Below the pieces are notes generated by a model that had not been told where the DNA came from, did no database searches, and saw nothing but the letters and a program-made list of their open reading frames with translations. A stretch of DNA of 64,000 nt from JAMXLO01 sp963791495. Lineage in GTDB: Bacteria > Pseudomonadota > Alphaproteobacteria > Acetobacterales > Acetobacteraceae. The position numbers were made by a program, and so were the translations under genes. Positions within the stretch are counted from its first letter, which is position 1. Each line of letters begins with the position of its first letter. The DNA is taken from NCBI GenBank assembly GCA_963791495.1, contig CAWBST010000018.1, positions 189,793 to 253,792 of the forward strand. Direction: 5' to 3'. Below, piece by piece: positions 1 through 9,859 of this stretch.

Positions 1-282
1 GAATGTCCGCAACATCGTATCGGTGCTTCGTGTTCGCGATGCCATGTTGACACCGTCGGCAGACCGCCTCCAATTTTTCGTGCGTAACCGGCTCGGTGCG
101 ATGGCTCGTCAGCGAGCACGCCGAAAAGATTGATGTCGCCTCTGCCCTGCGCTGATATCCGCCAACTCGTCCGACTTGGGTCGCAAGCGGTCATCGAACA
201 GGGCCGCTGAGATCAGACCCGCGGACTTGCGGTTCTTTGAGCGTAGCACGGCAACCGACCATCACTTCCGAAAGCCCCAGAC
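1..282. other. left-edge region without a confident gene
   Basis: No convincing complete gene is visible. On the minus strand one frame over roughly 140-1 reads as a possible protein piece containing two Cys-x2-Cys-like residues (VCRRCQHG) that runs off the window, but it has no recognisable start or family. It could be the tail or middle of a gene lying to the left. Confidence 0.3.
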
Positions 283-1179
283 ATGCCCCGTCCACCCAAG
301 CCCACCCGGCAGGTGCCCGGCGTTTACCATCACACGCTTGGCGACATCCTTGTCACCGCGCTCAATGATGGAACGTTTGGCAGCGCAGTCGATTTCTTCG
401 ACTACGTCACCGACGTCCCAAGGAACGAGTTGGCGGCACTGCACCGCGCCACCCACCGCGCCGTACCACCCCGGATCGCGGTGAACGCGTTCCTGTTGCA
501 CATGGCGGACCGTCTCGTACTCGTAGACAGCGGTTGCGGCCTCATTTTCGGACCCGAGCTCGGCTTGCTCGCGAGCAATCTGGCGACCGTCGGCGTCAAA
601 CCCGGCGACATCGACACCATTCTGATGACCCACCTGCATCCGGATCATGTCGGCGGATTGGTGGACGGCTCGGGACACGCGGTTTTCCCGAACGCCGAGT
701 TGATTGTTCACGCAAACGAACACGCCTATTGGTCGGATCCGAAGGTCCTGGCCAATGCGGCAGAAGGGCTAGCGAAGCAGTGGGTCCAATTGACCCTTGC
801 GACGCTCGCCGCTTATCGCGGGCGGACCCGGCTCATCACGACGGGCGAGGTCTTGCCTCATATCAGCGCCGTGCCAGAGCCCGGCCATACGCCTGGGCAT
901 ACCGGCTGGCTGATCGCATCGGGCCACGAGACGCTGTTGATCTGGGGCGACATCGTGCATCTGCAGGGCATCCAGTTCGTCCACCCCGAGGCTGGCTTGT
1001 CCAGCGTCGATGTAGACAGCGCACTGGCGATCGTAACGCGCCGGCGCATTTTGGATATGGCCGCAACCGATAACCTGCGTGTTGCGGGGATGCATCTGGA
1101 TTTCCCCAGCTTTGGTTACGTGGGTCGCGAAGGTGATCGTTTTGCGTTCGCGCCGGAGCCGTGGCTCAGCTTCCTGTAG
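283..1179 (+). CDS. MBL-fold metallo-hydrolase
   Basis: A 298-residue metallo-beta-lactamase-fold hydrolase. The zinc-binding THLHPDH motif is at about residues 116-122. It is followed by a later metal His in PGHTPGHTGW and a metal-ligand Asp in IWGDIVH, the order usual in the family. No signal peptide is evident, so it is probably cytoplasmic. The substrate cannot be read from the sequence; lactonases, glyoxalase II-like enzymes and other esterases share this fold. The ATG at 283 is the first start that precedes the whole domain, although its ribosome binding site is weak. It converges with hom and has no operon partner. Confidence 0.9.
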   Translation: MPRPPKPTRQVPGVYHHTLGDILVTALNDGTFGSAVDFFDYVTDVPRNELAALHRATHRAVPPRIAVNAFLLHMADRLVLVDSGCGLIFGPELGLLASNLATVGVKPGDIDTILMTHLHPDHVGGLVDGSGHAVFPNAELIVHANEHAYWSDPKVLANAAEGLAKQWVQLTLATLAAYRGRTRLITTGEVLPHISAVPEPGHTPGHTGWLIASGHETLLIWGDIVHLQGIQFVHPEAGLSSVDVDSALAIVTRRRILDMAATDNLRVAGMHLDFPSFGYVGREGDRFAFAPEPWLSFL

Positions 1180-1200
1180 GCCCCACACCTTCGTGCCGGA

Positions 1201-2493
1201 TCACTCCGGCTCGATTCGGATCAGCGTCGGCGCCTCCAGCACCGCGTCGAGCGCCGCGATCCGCGTCAATGCCTCGCGCATGGCACTCTCTTGCGTCTCA
1301 TGCGTCACCAGCACCACCGGCACCGCCTCGCCTGGCGCGCGGCCGCGTTGCAGCATCGATTCGAGCGAAATGCGCTGATCGCGCAGCACCGCGGTGACGT
1401 CGGCGATGACGCCGGGACGATCGACCACCATGAGCCGGAGATAATACGCACCGACATGCGCACTCATCGGCACCGACGGCGCGTTGGAGAGGTCGGCCGC
1501 TGCCGCACCCCAGACCGGGGTGAAGCGGTTGCGCGCAATATCGATCAGGTCGGCGACCACGGCGGACGCGGTCGGCCCGGCGCCTGCGCCCCGCCCTTCC
1601 AGCATGACACGACCGACGAAGTCGCCCTCCGCCACCACGGCATTGAACACGCCGTCCACGCGAGCGATCGGCGCGGATTGCGGCACCATGCAAGGATGCA
1701 CCCGCGCCTCGATGCCGCCGTCGGCCTGTCGCGCGATGCCCAGCAGCTTGATGCGGTAACCGAGTTCACCAGCGAATGCGATATCGAGAGCGGAAACGCG
1801 GCGGATGCCCTCGACATGCACGGCGTCGAACGCAACGGGCCGGCCGAAGGCCAGCGCCGCCAGGATCGCCAGCTTGTGCGCGGCATCCACGCCATCGATG
1901 TCGAACGACGGATCGGCTTCCGCATATCCGAGCTTCTGCGCATCGGCCAACACCTCGGCGAACTCACGGCCACGCTCGCGCATCTGGGTCAGGATGTAGT
2001 TGCACGTGCCATTCAGTATGCCGGCGATGCGCAGGATGCGATTAGCAGCGAGGCCCTCGCGGAGCGCCTTGATCACCGGGATGCCGCCCGCGACCGCGGC
2101 CTCGAACGCCAACGGGACGCCGCGTTCCTCGGCGATGGCGGCGAGGGCTGCGCCGTGCACCGCGAGCATAGCCTTGTTGGCGGTAACCACGGGCTTGCCC
2201 GCGGCGAGCGCCGCTTGCACGAGGGCACGCGCGGGACCGTCCGATCCGCCGATCAACTCCACAACGACGTCGATGGCTGGATCAGCGGCGAGCGCGACCG
2301 GGTCCTCGTACCAGCGCAGGCCGGACAGCGACACACCTCGGTCGCGCGTGCGGTCGCGAGCGGACACCGCGGTTACCGCGATCGGCCGGCCCGCGCGTGC
2401 CGCGACGACGTCTGCATTGTCGCGCAGCAGTTTCAGGACTCCGCCACCGACTGTGCCCAGTCCAGCGACTGCAACAGAAAGCGGATGGGTCAT
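1201..2493 (-). CDS. hom: homoserine dehydrogenase
   Basis: NAD(P)-dependent reduction of aspartate semialdehyde to homoserine, the branch-point step to threonine and methionine. The 430-residue length is normal. An N-terminal Rossmann motif GLGTVGGGV is at about residues 11-19. The central catalytic domain contains the conserved NGTCNYI segment, and a C-terminal ACT domain begins near residue 350 (RLMVVDRPGVIADV), which usually mediates feedback by threonine. It lies 94 bp downstream of the class I aminotransferase on the same strand, an arrangement common in alphaproteobacteria, so co-transcription is likely. Confidence 0.95.
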   Translation of the reverse strand: MTHPLSVAVAGLGTVGGGVLKLLRDNADVVAARAGRPIAVTAVSARDRTRDRGVSLSGLRWYEDPVALAADPAIDVVVELIGGSDGPARALVQAALAAGKPVVTANKAMLAVHGAALAAIAEERGVPLAFEAAVAGGIPVIKALREGLAANRILRIAGILNGTCNYILTQMRERGREFAEVLADAQKLGYAEADPSFDIDGVDAAHKLAILAALAFGRPVAFDAVHVEGIRRVSALDIAFAGELGYRIKLLGIARQADGGIEARVHPCMVPQSAPIARVDGVFNAVVAEGDFVGRVMLEGRGAGAGPTASAVVADLIDIARNRFTPVWGAAAADLSNAPSVPMSAHVGAYYLRLMVVDRPGVIADVTAVLRDQRISLESMLQRGRAPGEAVPVVLVTHETQESAMREALTRIAALDAVLEAPTLIRIEPE

Positions 2494-2501
2494 TGCCTAA
2501 A

Positions 2502-2541
2502 TTCTCCCTCCCCCCTCGCGGGGGAGGGTTGGGGTGGGGGG
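2502..2541. repeat. C/G-rich REP-like palindrome, copy 1
   Basis: A run of C-rich then G-rich sequence begins ATTCTCCC and folds into a stem of about 9 bp (CCCTCCCCC / GGGGGAGGG around a CTCG loop). It sits between the aminotransferase and hom. The same family recurs at 23952-23994. Such palindromes are common intergenic repeats in alphaproteobacteria and may act on mRNA stability. Confidence 0.75.
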
Positions 2542-2587
2542 GTGCCATCAAGGGAGACCCTGAACCTGTACCGAATGAATTCGCCCT

Positions 2588-3814
<1,227 letters not shown>

Positions 3815-3837
3815 TTCGGTTCTCGCAGCTTGGACGA

Positions 3838-4860
3838 TTATTGTACCAAACGCGCCGTGCCGCCGCGACCACTCGCTGTGGCGTCAACCTGCACGGCTGA
3901 GGATGGGACGCCTGCGGTGGTCAGCACAGCCGCCATTGCCTGGGCGCGTGACAGGCCAAGTGTCAGCGCCGTCGACTGCGCGTCCGGATCATTCGATGCA
4001 GCGTCGCCGTAGCCGGTGACCGCAATGATGCCGCTCCCCCGCTTCGCCGCGAGCTGCTTCAAGCTGTCCGCCGCGGAAGCGGGCAGCGCGGCGGACCCGG
4101 TGACGAACGTCACGCTCACGGTGTCGGCTGCGGTTGTCGACGGCGACGACGGGGTCGCCGCCGCGATTGTCGCGGGCGCCGCAACCGGCTGAGCTGCTGA
4201 TGCTGCAAGCTGACGTGTGGGCTCTGTTGCGGCAGTTCCCGCCGGGGGCAGGTTCGGCAGCGCCGGCGGGCCGGCGGGCAACGCAGGCGGTGGCGTCGCT
4301 TCGGCGGCGGGCGGCTGAGCCGCCGCGCCAGGCGGGGCAAGCGGCGCACTCTGCACCGAGGCAACAGGGGCCTTCGCCGGAGCCGGCGCCGCCTCGGGCA
4401 CGGTGGTTGTTGACCGGTTGGTCGCGGCCGGCGCCGGCGGCGCCTCCGCAGCAGACATGGTGGCACTCGCCGGCGCGGTCCCGGGTGGCGCCGCGGGCGT
4501 GGGCGGAGGCACGGTGCCCCGGCCGAACAAGGCGGGCGATGCGCTGGGCAGCGACGGATCCGGCAACGGCGCCGCAGCCGCCAGATGCTGCGCGTTGGTG
4601 CGGTCAGCGATCAGCGCGCTCGCGATGTTGGCGAGCGCCGCGCGGTCCGGCTGCTCGGGCTTCGGCGGCACACTGGCGAGATTGGGATACGGCTGATCCG
4701 CCCCGGGTGGCGGTGGCCTCTCCTCCGCGATCTTGCCGCCCTGCAGGTCATGCCACCAGCTCACCGGGTTCATCGATGAAGGAAACGACGCGCACCCCGC
4801 CAGCAACAAAGCCGCCAGCGGAGCGAGGCGGCGGTAACGCAGGCCAGAGGTGCCGGACAC
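3838..4860 (-). CDS. OmpA-like lipoprotein with Pro/Ala-rich linker
   Basis: Predicted envelope lipoprotein of about 340 residues. The chosen GTG start at 4860 gives a short signal peptide ending in a lipobox LLLAGC, with Cys near residue 23. An ATG at 4929 or 5094 would add an implausible N-terminal extension, and the latter would overlap phaC. A long Ala/Pro-rich low-complexity region (roughly residues 90-245) leads to a C-terminal OmpA/MotB-like fold (VTFVTGSAALP, then ITGYGDA and SRAQAMAAVL). That fold would bind peptidoglycan. It is divergent from phaC. Confidence 0.7.
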   Translation of the reverse strand: MSGTSGLRYRRLAPLAALLLAGCASFPSSMNPVSWWHDLQGGKIAEERPPPPGADQPYPNLASVPPKPEQPDRAALANIASALIADRTNAQHLAAAAPLPDPSLPSASPALFGRGTVPPPTPAAPPGTAPASATMSAAEAPPAPAATNRSTTTVPEAAPAPAKAPVASVQSAPLAPPGAAAQPPAAEATPPPALPAGPPALPNLPPAGTAATEPTRQLAASAAQPVAAPATIAAATPSSPSTTAADTVSVTFVTGSAALPASAADSLKQLAAKRGSGIIAVTGYGDAASNDPDAQSTALTLGLSRAQAMAAVLTTAGVPSSAVQVDATASGRGGTARLVQ

Positions 4861-4993
4861 GCGCCCGCAGCCTGCTTGAACCCGCCCTCCCGCGACCTTA
4901 GGTTGCCCGCCACTTCCGCTGCTCAGCATCGTCGAATCCGCTTCAGGCCGTGCCGTGGTGTAGCTTGTGGTGGTGCCGACGGAAAGGACGCGT

Positions 4994-6793
4994 ATGGCCG
5001 ACGAGACCAAGACCGGAACCACCGGGTTCAAGCTGCCCGACCCGGCCGAACTCGGTCGTTCGATGGCCGACATAGCAGAGCGCTCGCAGCGCATCGTGAG
5101 CGAATGGCTAAAGCGTCAGGCTGACGAGGAGCATGCGCCCGACCCGCTGAATATCGGCAGTGCCTTCCTGGAGATGACCGCTCGGCTGATCGCCAACCCA
5201 GCCCGCCTGGTCGCTGCGCAGCTGGGCTTCTGGCAGGACTACATGACGCTCTGGCAGAACACTGCCCGCCGCATCATGGGGGGGGAACCCGAGCCGGTGA
5301 TCGATGCCCCCTCGTCGGATCGCCGTTTCAAGGACGACGCGTGGCGCGAGAACGAGGTCTTCGACTTCATCAAGCAATCGTATCTGCTATCGGCGCGTTA
5401 CGTGCAGGACGTGGTGCGCCAGGTCGATGGCCTGGATCCGAAGACCGCGCAGAAGGTGGATTTCTACGCGCGGCAGTTCGTCGATGCGATGAGCCCGTCG
5501 AATTTCCTGCTGACCAATCCCGAGGTGCTGCGCAAGACTGCCGAGACCGGCGGCGAGAACCTGCTGAAGGGCCTGAACAACCTGCTGGGTGATCTTGAGC
5601 GCGGCAAGGGCAAGCTGCACATCAAGATGACCGACATGGAGGCCTTCAAACTGGGCGAGAACATCGGCGTCTCGCCCGGCAAGGTGGTGTTCCAGAACGA
5701 CCTGATCCAGCTCATCCAGTATACGCCGGGTACCGAGAAGGTGCTGAAGCGGCCGCTGCTGATCGCACCGCCGTGGATCAACAAGTTCTACATCCTGGAT
5801 CTGCGGCCACGGAACAGCTTTGTCCGCTGGGCGGTGTCGCAGGGCCATACCGTGTTCATGATCTCCTGGGTGAACCCGGACGAGAAGCTCGCCGAGAAGG
5901 GCTTCGAGGACTACATGACCGACGGCTATCTCGCCGCACTGGACGCGATCGAGCAGGCAACCGGCGAGCGCGAGGTGAACGCAATCGGCTACTGCCTCGG
6001 CGGCACGCTGCTGGCGAGCACGCTCGCCTACATGGCGACCAGGAAGGACAACCGGATCCGCTCGGCAACGTTCTTCGTCACCATGATGGATTTCGCCGAG
6101 GCCGGCGAGCTCGGTGTGTTCATCGACGAGGAGCAGTTGAACGCGCTCGAGGACAAGATGAACAAGCGCGGCTATCTCGAAGGCTCCGAGATGGCGACGA
6201 CGTTCAACATGCTGCGGGCGAACGATCTGATCTGGTCATTCGTGGTGAACAACTACCTGCTGGGGAACGACCCCTTCCCGTTCGATCTGCTGTACTGGAA
6301 TGCGGATTCGACTCGCATGCCGGCGCGGATGCACAGCTTTTACCTGCGTAAGATGTACCAGGAGAATCTGCTGGCGGTGCCGAACGGCATCAGCCTTGGC
6401 GGTGTGCCGATCGATCTGCACAAGATAAAGACGCCGGCGTATTTTCTTTCCACGCGCGAGGATCACATCGCCCCGTGGAAATCGACGTATCGAGGCACGC
6501 AGTTGCTGAGCGGGCCAAAGCGGTTTGTGCTGGCGGCGTCAGGGCACATCGCCGGCGTGGTCAATCCGCCCGACGGAGGGAAGTACAGCCACTGGATCAA
6601 CACGGATCTGCCCGAGGATCCAGAGGCGTGGTTCAAAGGAGCGACCGAGATCGCCGGTTCGTGGTGGCCTGACTGGCATCGCTGGGTGAGCGCGCTGGCA
6701 AAGGACCAGGTGCCTGCTCGGGTTCCTGGCGATGGCAAGCTGAAGCCGATCGAGGACGCGCCAGGCAGCTACGTGAAGGTGCGGCTGAGCTGA
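4994..6793 (+). CDS. phaC: class I poly(3-hydroxyalkanoate) synthase
   Basis: Polymerises 3-hydroxyacyl-CoA into PHA storage granules. The protein has 599 residues, typical of class I PhaC. The start at ATG 4994 is preferred over an upstream in-frame ATG because GGAAAGGA lies just before it. The N-terminal PhaC_N domain is followed by an alpha/beta-hydrolase domain. Its lipase-like box GYCLGG carries the catalytic Cys at about residue 334. The later Asp (STREDHIAP) and His (SGHIAGVVNPP) complete the triad. No phaA, phaB or phasin gene is adjacent. Confidence 0.96.
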   Translation: MADETKTGTTGFKLPDPAELGRSMADIAERSQRIVSEWLKRQADEEHAPDPLNIGSAFLEMTARLIANPARLVAAQLGFWQDYMTLWQNTARRIMGGEPEPVIDAPSSDRRFKDDAWRENEVFDFIKQSYLLSARYVQDVVRQVDGLDPKTAQKVDFYARQFVDAMSPSNFLLTNPEVLRKTAETGGENLLKGLNNLLGDLERGKGKLHIKMTDMEAFKLGENIGVSPGKVVFQNDLIQLIQYTPGTEKVLKRPLLIAPPWINKFYILDLRPRNSFVRWAVSQGHTVFMISWVNPDEKLAEKGFEDYMTDGYLAALDAIEQATGEREVNAIGYCLGGTLLASTLAYMATRKDNRIRSATFFVTMMDFAEAGELGVFIDEEQLNALEDKMNKRGYLEGSEMATTFNMLRANDLIWSFVVNNYLLGNDPFPFDLLYWNADSTRMPARMHSFYLRKMYQENLLAVPNGISLGGVPIDLHKIKTPAYFLSTREDHIAPWKSTYRGTQLLSGPKRFVLAASGHIAGVVNPPDGGKYSHWINTDLPEDPEAWFKGATEIAGSWWPDWHRWVSALAKDQVPARVPGDGKLKPIEDAPGSYVKVRLS

Positions 6794-6904
6794 TCGCATT
6801 TCAGCCAACGCCGAACAAATTGGGCAGTCGCAATGCGCCTCTATCAACAGTCAATGTAGAGAGACCCGCTCGCCACATCCGTCAGACACCATCCGCCACA
6901 TTCG

Positions 6905-6934
6905 TCATGGTTGTGGGCTTGGCCCAACCATCCA
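6905..6934. repeat. REP-like palindrome between convergent genes
   Basis: ATGGTTG-TGGGC-TT-GGCCCAACCAT forms an imperfect hairpin with a 2-nt bulge. It lies in the 218-bp gap between the ends of phaC and the ABC permease, where it could act as a bidirectional terminator. No strong U tract follows, so a REP-type repeat is as likely. Nothing else is seen in 6794-7011. Confidence 0.45.
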
Positions 6935-7011
6935 CGTCTTATCTTGCCCCGAAATAGGTCGTCGCCGTCATGCATTCGCCAGGCTGGACGGGACGTTGGC
7001 GCCTGGCCATG

Positions 7012-7767
7012 TCATACTTCCGTCTCGCGATACCACGGCAACAGCCACCGGCGCACTCGCCGAAATCCGAGATCGGTGGCAAATCCGATGACCCCGATGG
7101 CGAAGATCCCGGCCAGCACACGCTCCGTGCGGAACGTCTGCTGTGCCTCAAGGATCATGTACCCGATGCCGACCGTGGCACCGATCATTTCCGCGGCTAT
7201 GATGACGATCAGGCTGATGCCCCAGGCGAGGCGCACGCCCGTGAAGACGTGCGGCAGGCTTGCGGGCAGCACGATCCCCTTGAAGATCTCGAATTCCGTT
7301 GCCCCGAGCGAACGAGCGGCGCGGACAAGATTGCTATCAATAGCGCGCGCGCCGGCATAGGTGTTCAGGATGACGGGAAAAGATGCCGACAGTGCGATCA
7401 GGAATATCTTCGATGCATCGCCGATGCCGAACCACAAAATCGCCAGTGGGAACAGAGCGATCGCCGAGATCGGCCGCAGCAATTCCACCAATGGATCGAA
7501 CACCTCATGCATTAGTCGCTTGCGAGCCATCGCCATGCCAAGCGTGGCCCCCAGAATCACGGCGAGCGTGAAACCGCAAGCGACACGAAAAAGACTCGCG
7601 TAAAGCGCCCGCCAGAGATAGCCGTTCGTGGCCAGCACCCAGAGATCGAAAAAGGCCGAACTCGGTGGCGGAAACAACAGCGTGTTCGTCAACCCGAGAC
7701 GCGCGGCGAGTTCCCACGCTGCCAGGAAGGCCACCGGAATGATCAGCCGAGACAGCGAGCGAGGCAC
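7012..7767 (-). CDS. ABC importer permease, SsuC/TauC type
   Basis: A 251-residue integral membrane permease of the nitrate/sulfonate/taurine family, with about six hydrophobic helices. It carries the EAA-type loop near residues 145-165 (RAARSLGATEFEIFKGIVLPASLPH, core shown), where it docks with the ATPase. It is the last gene of a leftward three-gene transporter operon, starting 10 bp after the ATPase. The substrate is not evident from sequence. Confidence 0.9.
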   Translation of the reverse strand: MPRSLSRLIIPVAFLAAWELAARLGLTNTLLFPPPSSAFFDLWVLATNGYLWRALYASLFRVACGFTLAVILGATLGMAMARKRLMHEVFDPLVELLRPISAIALFPLAILWFGIGDASKIFLIALSASFPVILNTYAGARAIDSNLVRAARSLGATEFEIFKGIVLPASLPHVFTGVRLAWGISLIVIIAAEMIGATVGIGYMILEAQQTFRTERVLAGIFAIGVIGFATDLGFRRVRRWLLPWYRETEV

Positions 7768-7777
7768 TCGGGGCCCG

Positions 7778-8551
7778 TCATTCCAGGAGCGCGGACAGCC
7801 GCCGGGCGATTGACCCGACCTCGAGGTCTTCGCGCCGGCGCGGGCGCGCCAGTGTGATCTTGTCGATCTCGACGATCGACGTCGGCCTCGGAGCCATCAC
7901 GACGACGCGATCGGCCATGACCACTGCCTCGTCGATGTCGTGCGTGACAAAGATGATCGTCTTGCCGGTCGTCTCCCAGATTCGCAGGACCTCGCGCTGC
8001 ATTCTCCGCCGGGTCAGCGCATCGAGCGCCGCCAGGGGCTCGTCCATCAGAAGAACCCGCGGGTTGACCGCCAGCGCGCGGGCAATTTCCAGCCGTTGAC
8101 GCATTCCACCTGACAGTTCGCTCGGGTAGTGCCGCGCGAACCCGTCGAGTTGCACCAGCCGAAGCAGTTCCTGGACGGTCTGGCTCATGCTGCGGCGGTT
8201 GCTGCGGTTCGCCTTGAGTTTCAGGCCGTACGCTATGTTCTCCTGGGTCGTCAGCCAGGGAAACAACGCCGGCTCCTGGAACACCATCATGCGCTCGCGC
8301 CCAGGACCGGCAACGGGTTCGCCGCGGAACAGCACCCGCCCAGAGTTGGGCAGCAGATAGCCGGCGAGCAGCGACAGCAGCGTGCTCTTGCCGCAGCCAC
8401 TCGGGCCGATAACGGCGACGAACTCGCCAGCCTGGACTGTCAGGTTCACTTCGCGGATCACGTCAACATGTTCGCGGCTGCCGTCGCCCGAGTAGGACAG
8501 CGTCACCCGATCGAGTCGGAGCAGCTCCTCCGCCGGACCGCCCAAGGCCAC
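7778..8551 (-). CDS. ABC importer ATP-binding protein, SsuB/TauB type
   Basis: A 257-residue nucleotide-binding subunit. Walker A is GPSGCGKST near residue 50, the signature is LSGGMRQR near residue 145, and Walker B is VLLMDEPLAALD, with a switch His in IIFVTHDIDEA. It energises the neighbouring permease. It starts 10 bp after the binding-protein gene, so the three genes form one operon. Confidence 0.93.
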   Translation of the reverse strand: MALGGPAEELLRLDRVTLSYSGDGSREHVDVIREVNLTVQAGEFVAVIGPSGCGKSTLLSLLAGYLLPNSGRVLFRGEPVAGPGRERMMVFQEPALFPWLTTQENIAYGLKLKANRSNRRSMSQTVQELLRLVQLDGFARHYPSELSGGMRQRLEIARALAVNPRVLLMDEPLAALDALTRRRMQREVLRIWETTGKTIIFVTHDIDEAVVMADRVVVMAPRPTSIVEIDKITLARPRRREDLEVGSIARRLSALLE

Positions 8552-8561
8552 GGCACGTCAA

Positions 8562-9692
8562 CTAAATCTTGAGCTGGTGGCGTTCCCAGTCGGCATAATA
8601 ACTCGGTACCAGCTTCGGCAGGAACCCGTAATCGCCCTTCAGCATGGCTTCGATGTCGGGATCAGGTTGCAACCCGAGCGACTCGGCAACAGGCAGTGTG
8701 AACCGTTTGGTCGGCTCCACGATCGCCGCGTCGAACAGTTTCGCCGGTTCCGGATGCGCATCGATCGTCTTGTTCCGCACCAGCATCTCATAGAGGTTCC
8801 ACACGTTGGGCATGACCGGCAGGCAATTGCGCGAGAACAAGGGAATTCGTGCGCGCGCCGCGAGACTGTCCGGCAACCCCAGATTCTCGCCCATGGCTTT
8901 GCGCGCCTCCGTCTCGTTATCGCCGACCCAGCGGCTGAGCCGTATATAACCACGCAACAGTCTTTTGGTGGCGTCCGGATTGGTCTCGGCGAACTCGCGT
9001 CTGAACGCGACCGTGTTCAGTCCGGCATACGGTACCAACTCGGTCGCATTCACCACGGTACGGGCGTTGTATTTGGTTTCTGCCACGGTGTCGCCCGGCG
9101 GGATCGCGAAGATCGCGTCCACCAGGCCCTGTGCCAGCGCATCCGGCATGCTTGGCGGTGGCATCGGTACAAGCTGGATTTCATCTTTGCGAATGCTCGA
9201 CTTCATCGGCAGCGCGTCGAGCATCATATCGGGCACGGTGCCCGGTCCAAGGAACGCAAGCTTCTTCCCTTGCAGATCATTGATGGTTCTGATCGGGGAG
9301 TTTGGCATTACCATGATCCGCTCGAGCGGCCGGCGTGGCGTGACGAAGGTGACGAGAGATGGTGCGATGATCGGCAGCCCGCGCGAAATGCCGATGATGC
9401 TCGGCGCCACGCCCATGCCTCCGACCGCGAGATTGCCCGCGGCCAGTGCCTGCAAGACCGGCGCGAACGAGTTGAAGCGCGAAACTTCAACGGTCAGTCC
9501 CTCTTCCTTGAAGAAGTCGGTCGCGCCGAGATAGGATTCGATGAACGGGGTGATCGGTTGTGCTCCGAGGACAATCTTCTCCGGAACCCGCGCCGCGGCG
9601 GACAGCCCAAGGCGTTTTGCCGAAATCGATACCGTTAGAAACGCTGTAGCGGTCTTCAGAACGTCGCGTCGTATCGGGTAGCGGAATGTCAT
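8562..9692 (-). CDS. ABC substrate-binding protein (NMT1/SsuA-like), Tat-type signal
   Basis: Periplasmic solute-binding protein of about 376 residues for the downstream ATPase and permease. ATG 9692 is chosen because a strong GAGGGGAGG lies 6 bp upstream; the longer open frame to 9926 would add a region with no signal sequence. The N-terminus has a twin-arginine-like RRDVLKTATAF followed by a hydrophobic stretch, suggesting Tat or Sec export. The body matches the NMT1/ABC nitrate-sulfonate binding fold (KIVLGAQPI, LQGKKLAFLGPG). The ligand is unknown. Confidence 0.88.
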   Translation of the reverse strand: MTFRYPIRRDVLKTATAFLTVSISAKRLGLSAAARVPEKIVLGAQPITPFIESYLGATDFFKEEGLTVEVSRFNSFAPVLQALAAGNLAVGGMGVAPSIIGISRGLPIIAPSLVTFVTPRRPLERIMVMPNSPIRTINDLQGKKLAFLGPGTVPDMMLDALPMKSSIRKDEIQLVPMPPPSMPDALAQGLVDAIFAIPPGDTVAETKYNARTVVNATELVPYAGLNTVAFRREFAETNPDATKRLLRGYIRLSRWVGDNETEARKAMGENLGLPDSLAARARIPLFSRNCLPVMPNVWNLYEMLVRNKTIDAHPEPAKLFDAAIVEPTKRFTLPVAESLGLQPDPDIEAMLKGDYGFLPKLVPSYYADWERHQLKI

Positions 9693-9859
9693 TTTTTGCC
9701 TCCCCTCGTCGCCGCTTTTGCGTTCCAATGGCGGCAGGCCAGGAAACAGGATAACGCGATGCCGCAATGGCCTGCTTTGCCCCATGCTTGCCGAACGCTT
9801 AAGGTGACCTTGTCTTTTCCGTAAGAAGCGCGTTACCGTGGGGGCAATGGGAGGCGTCG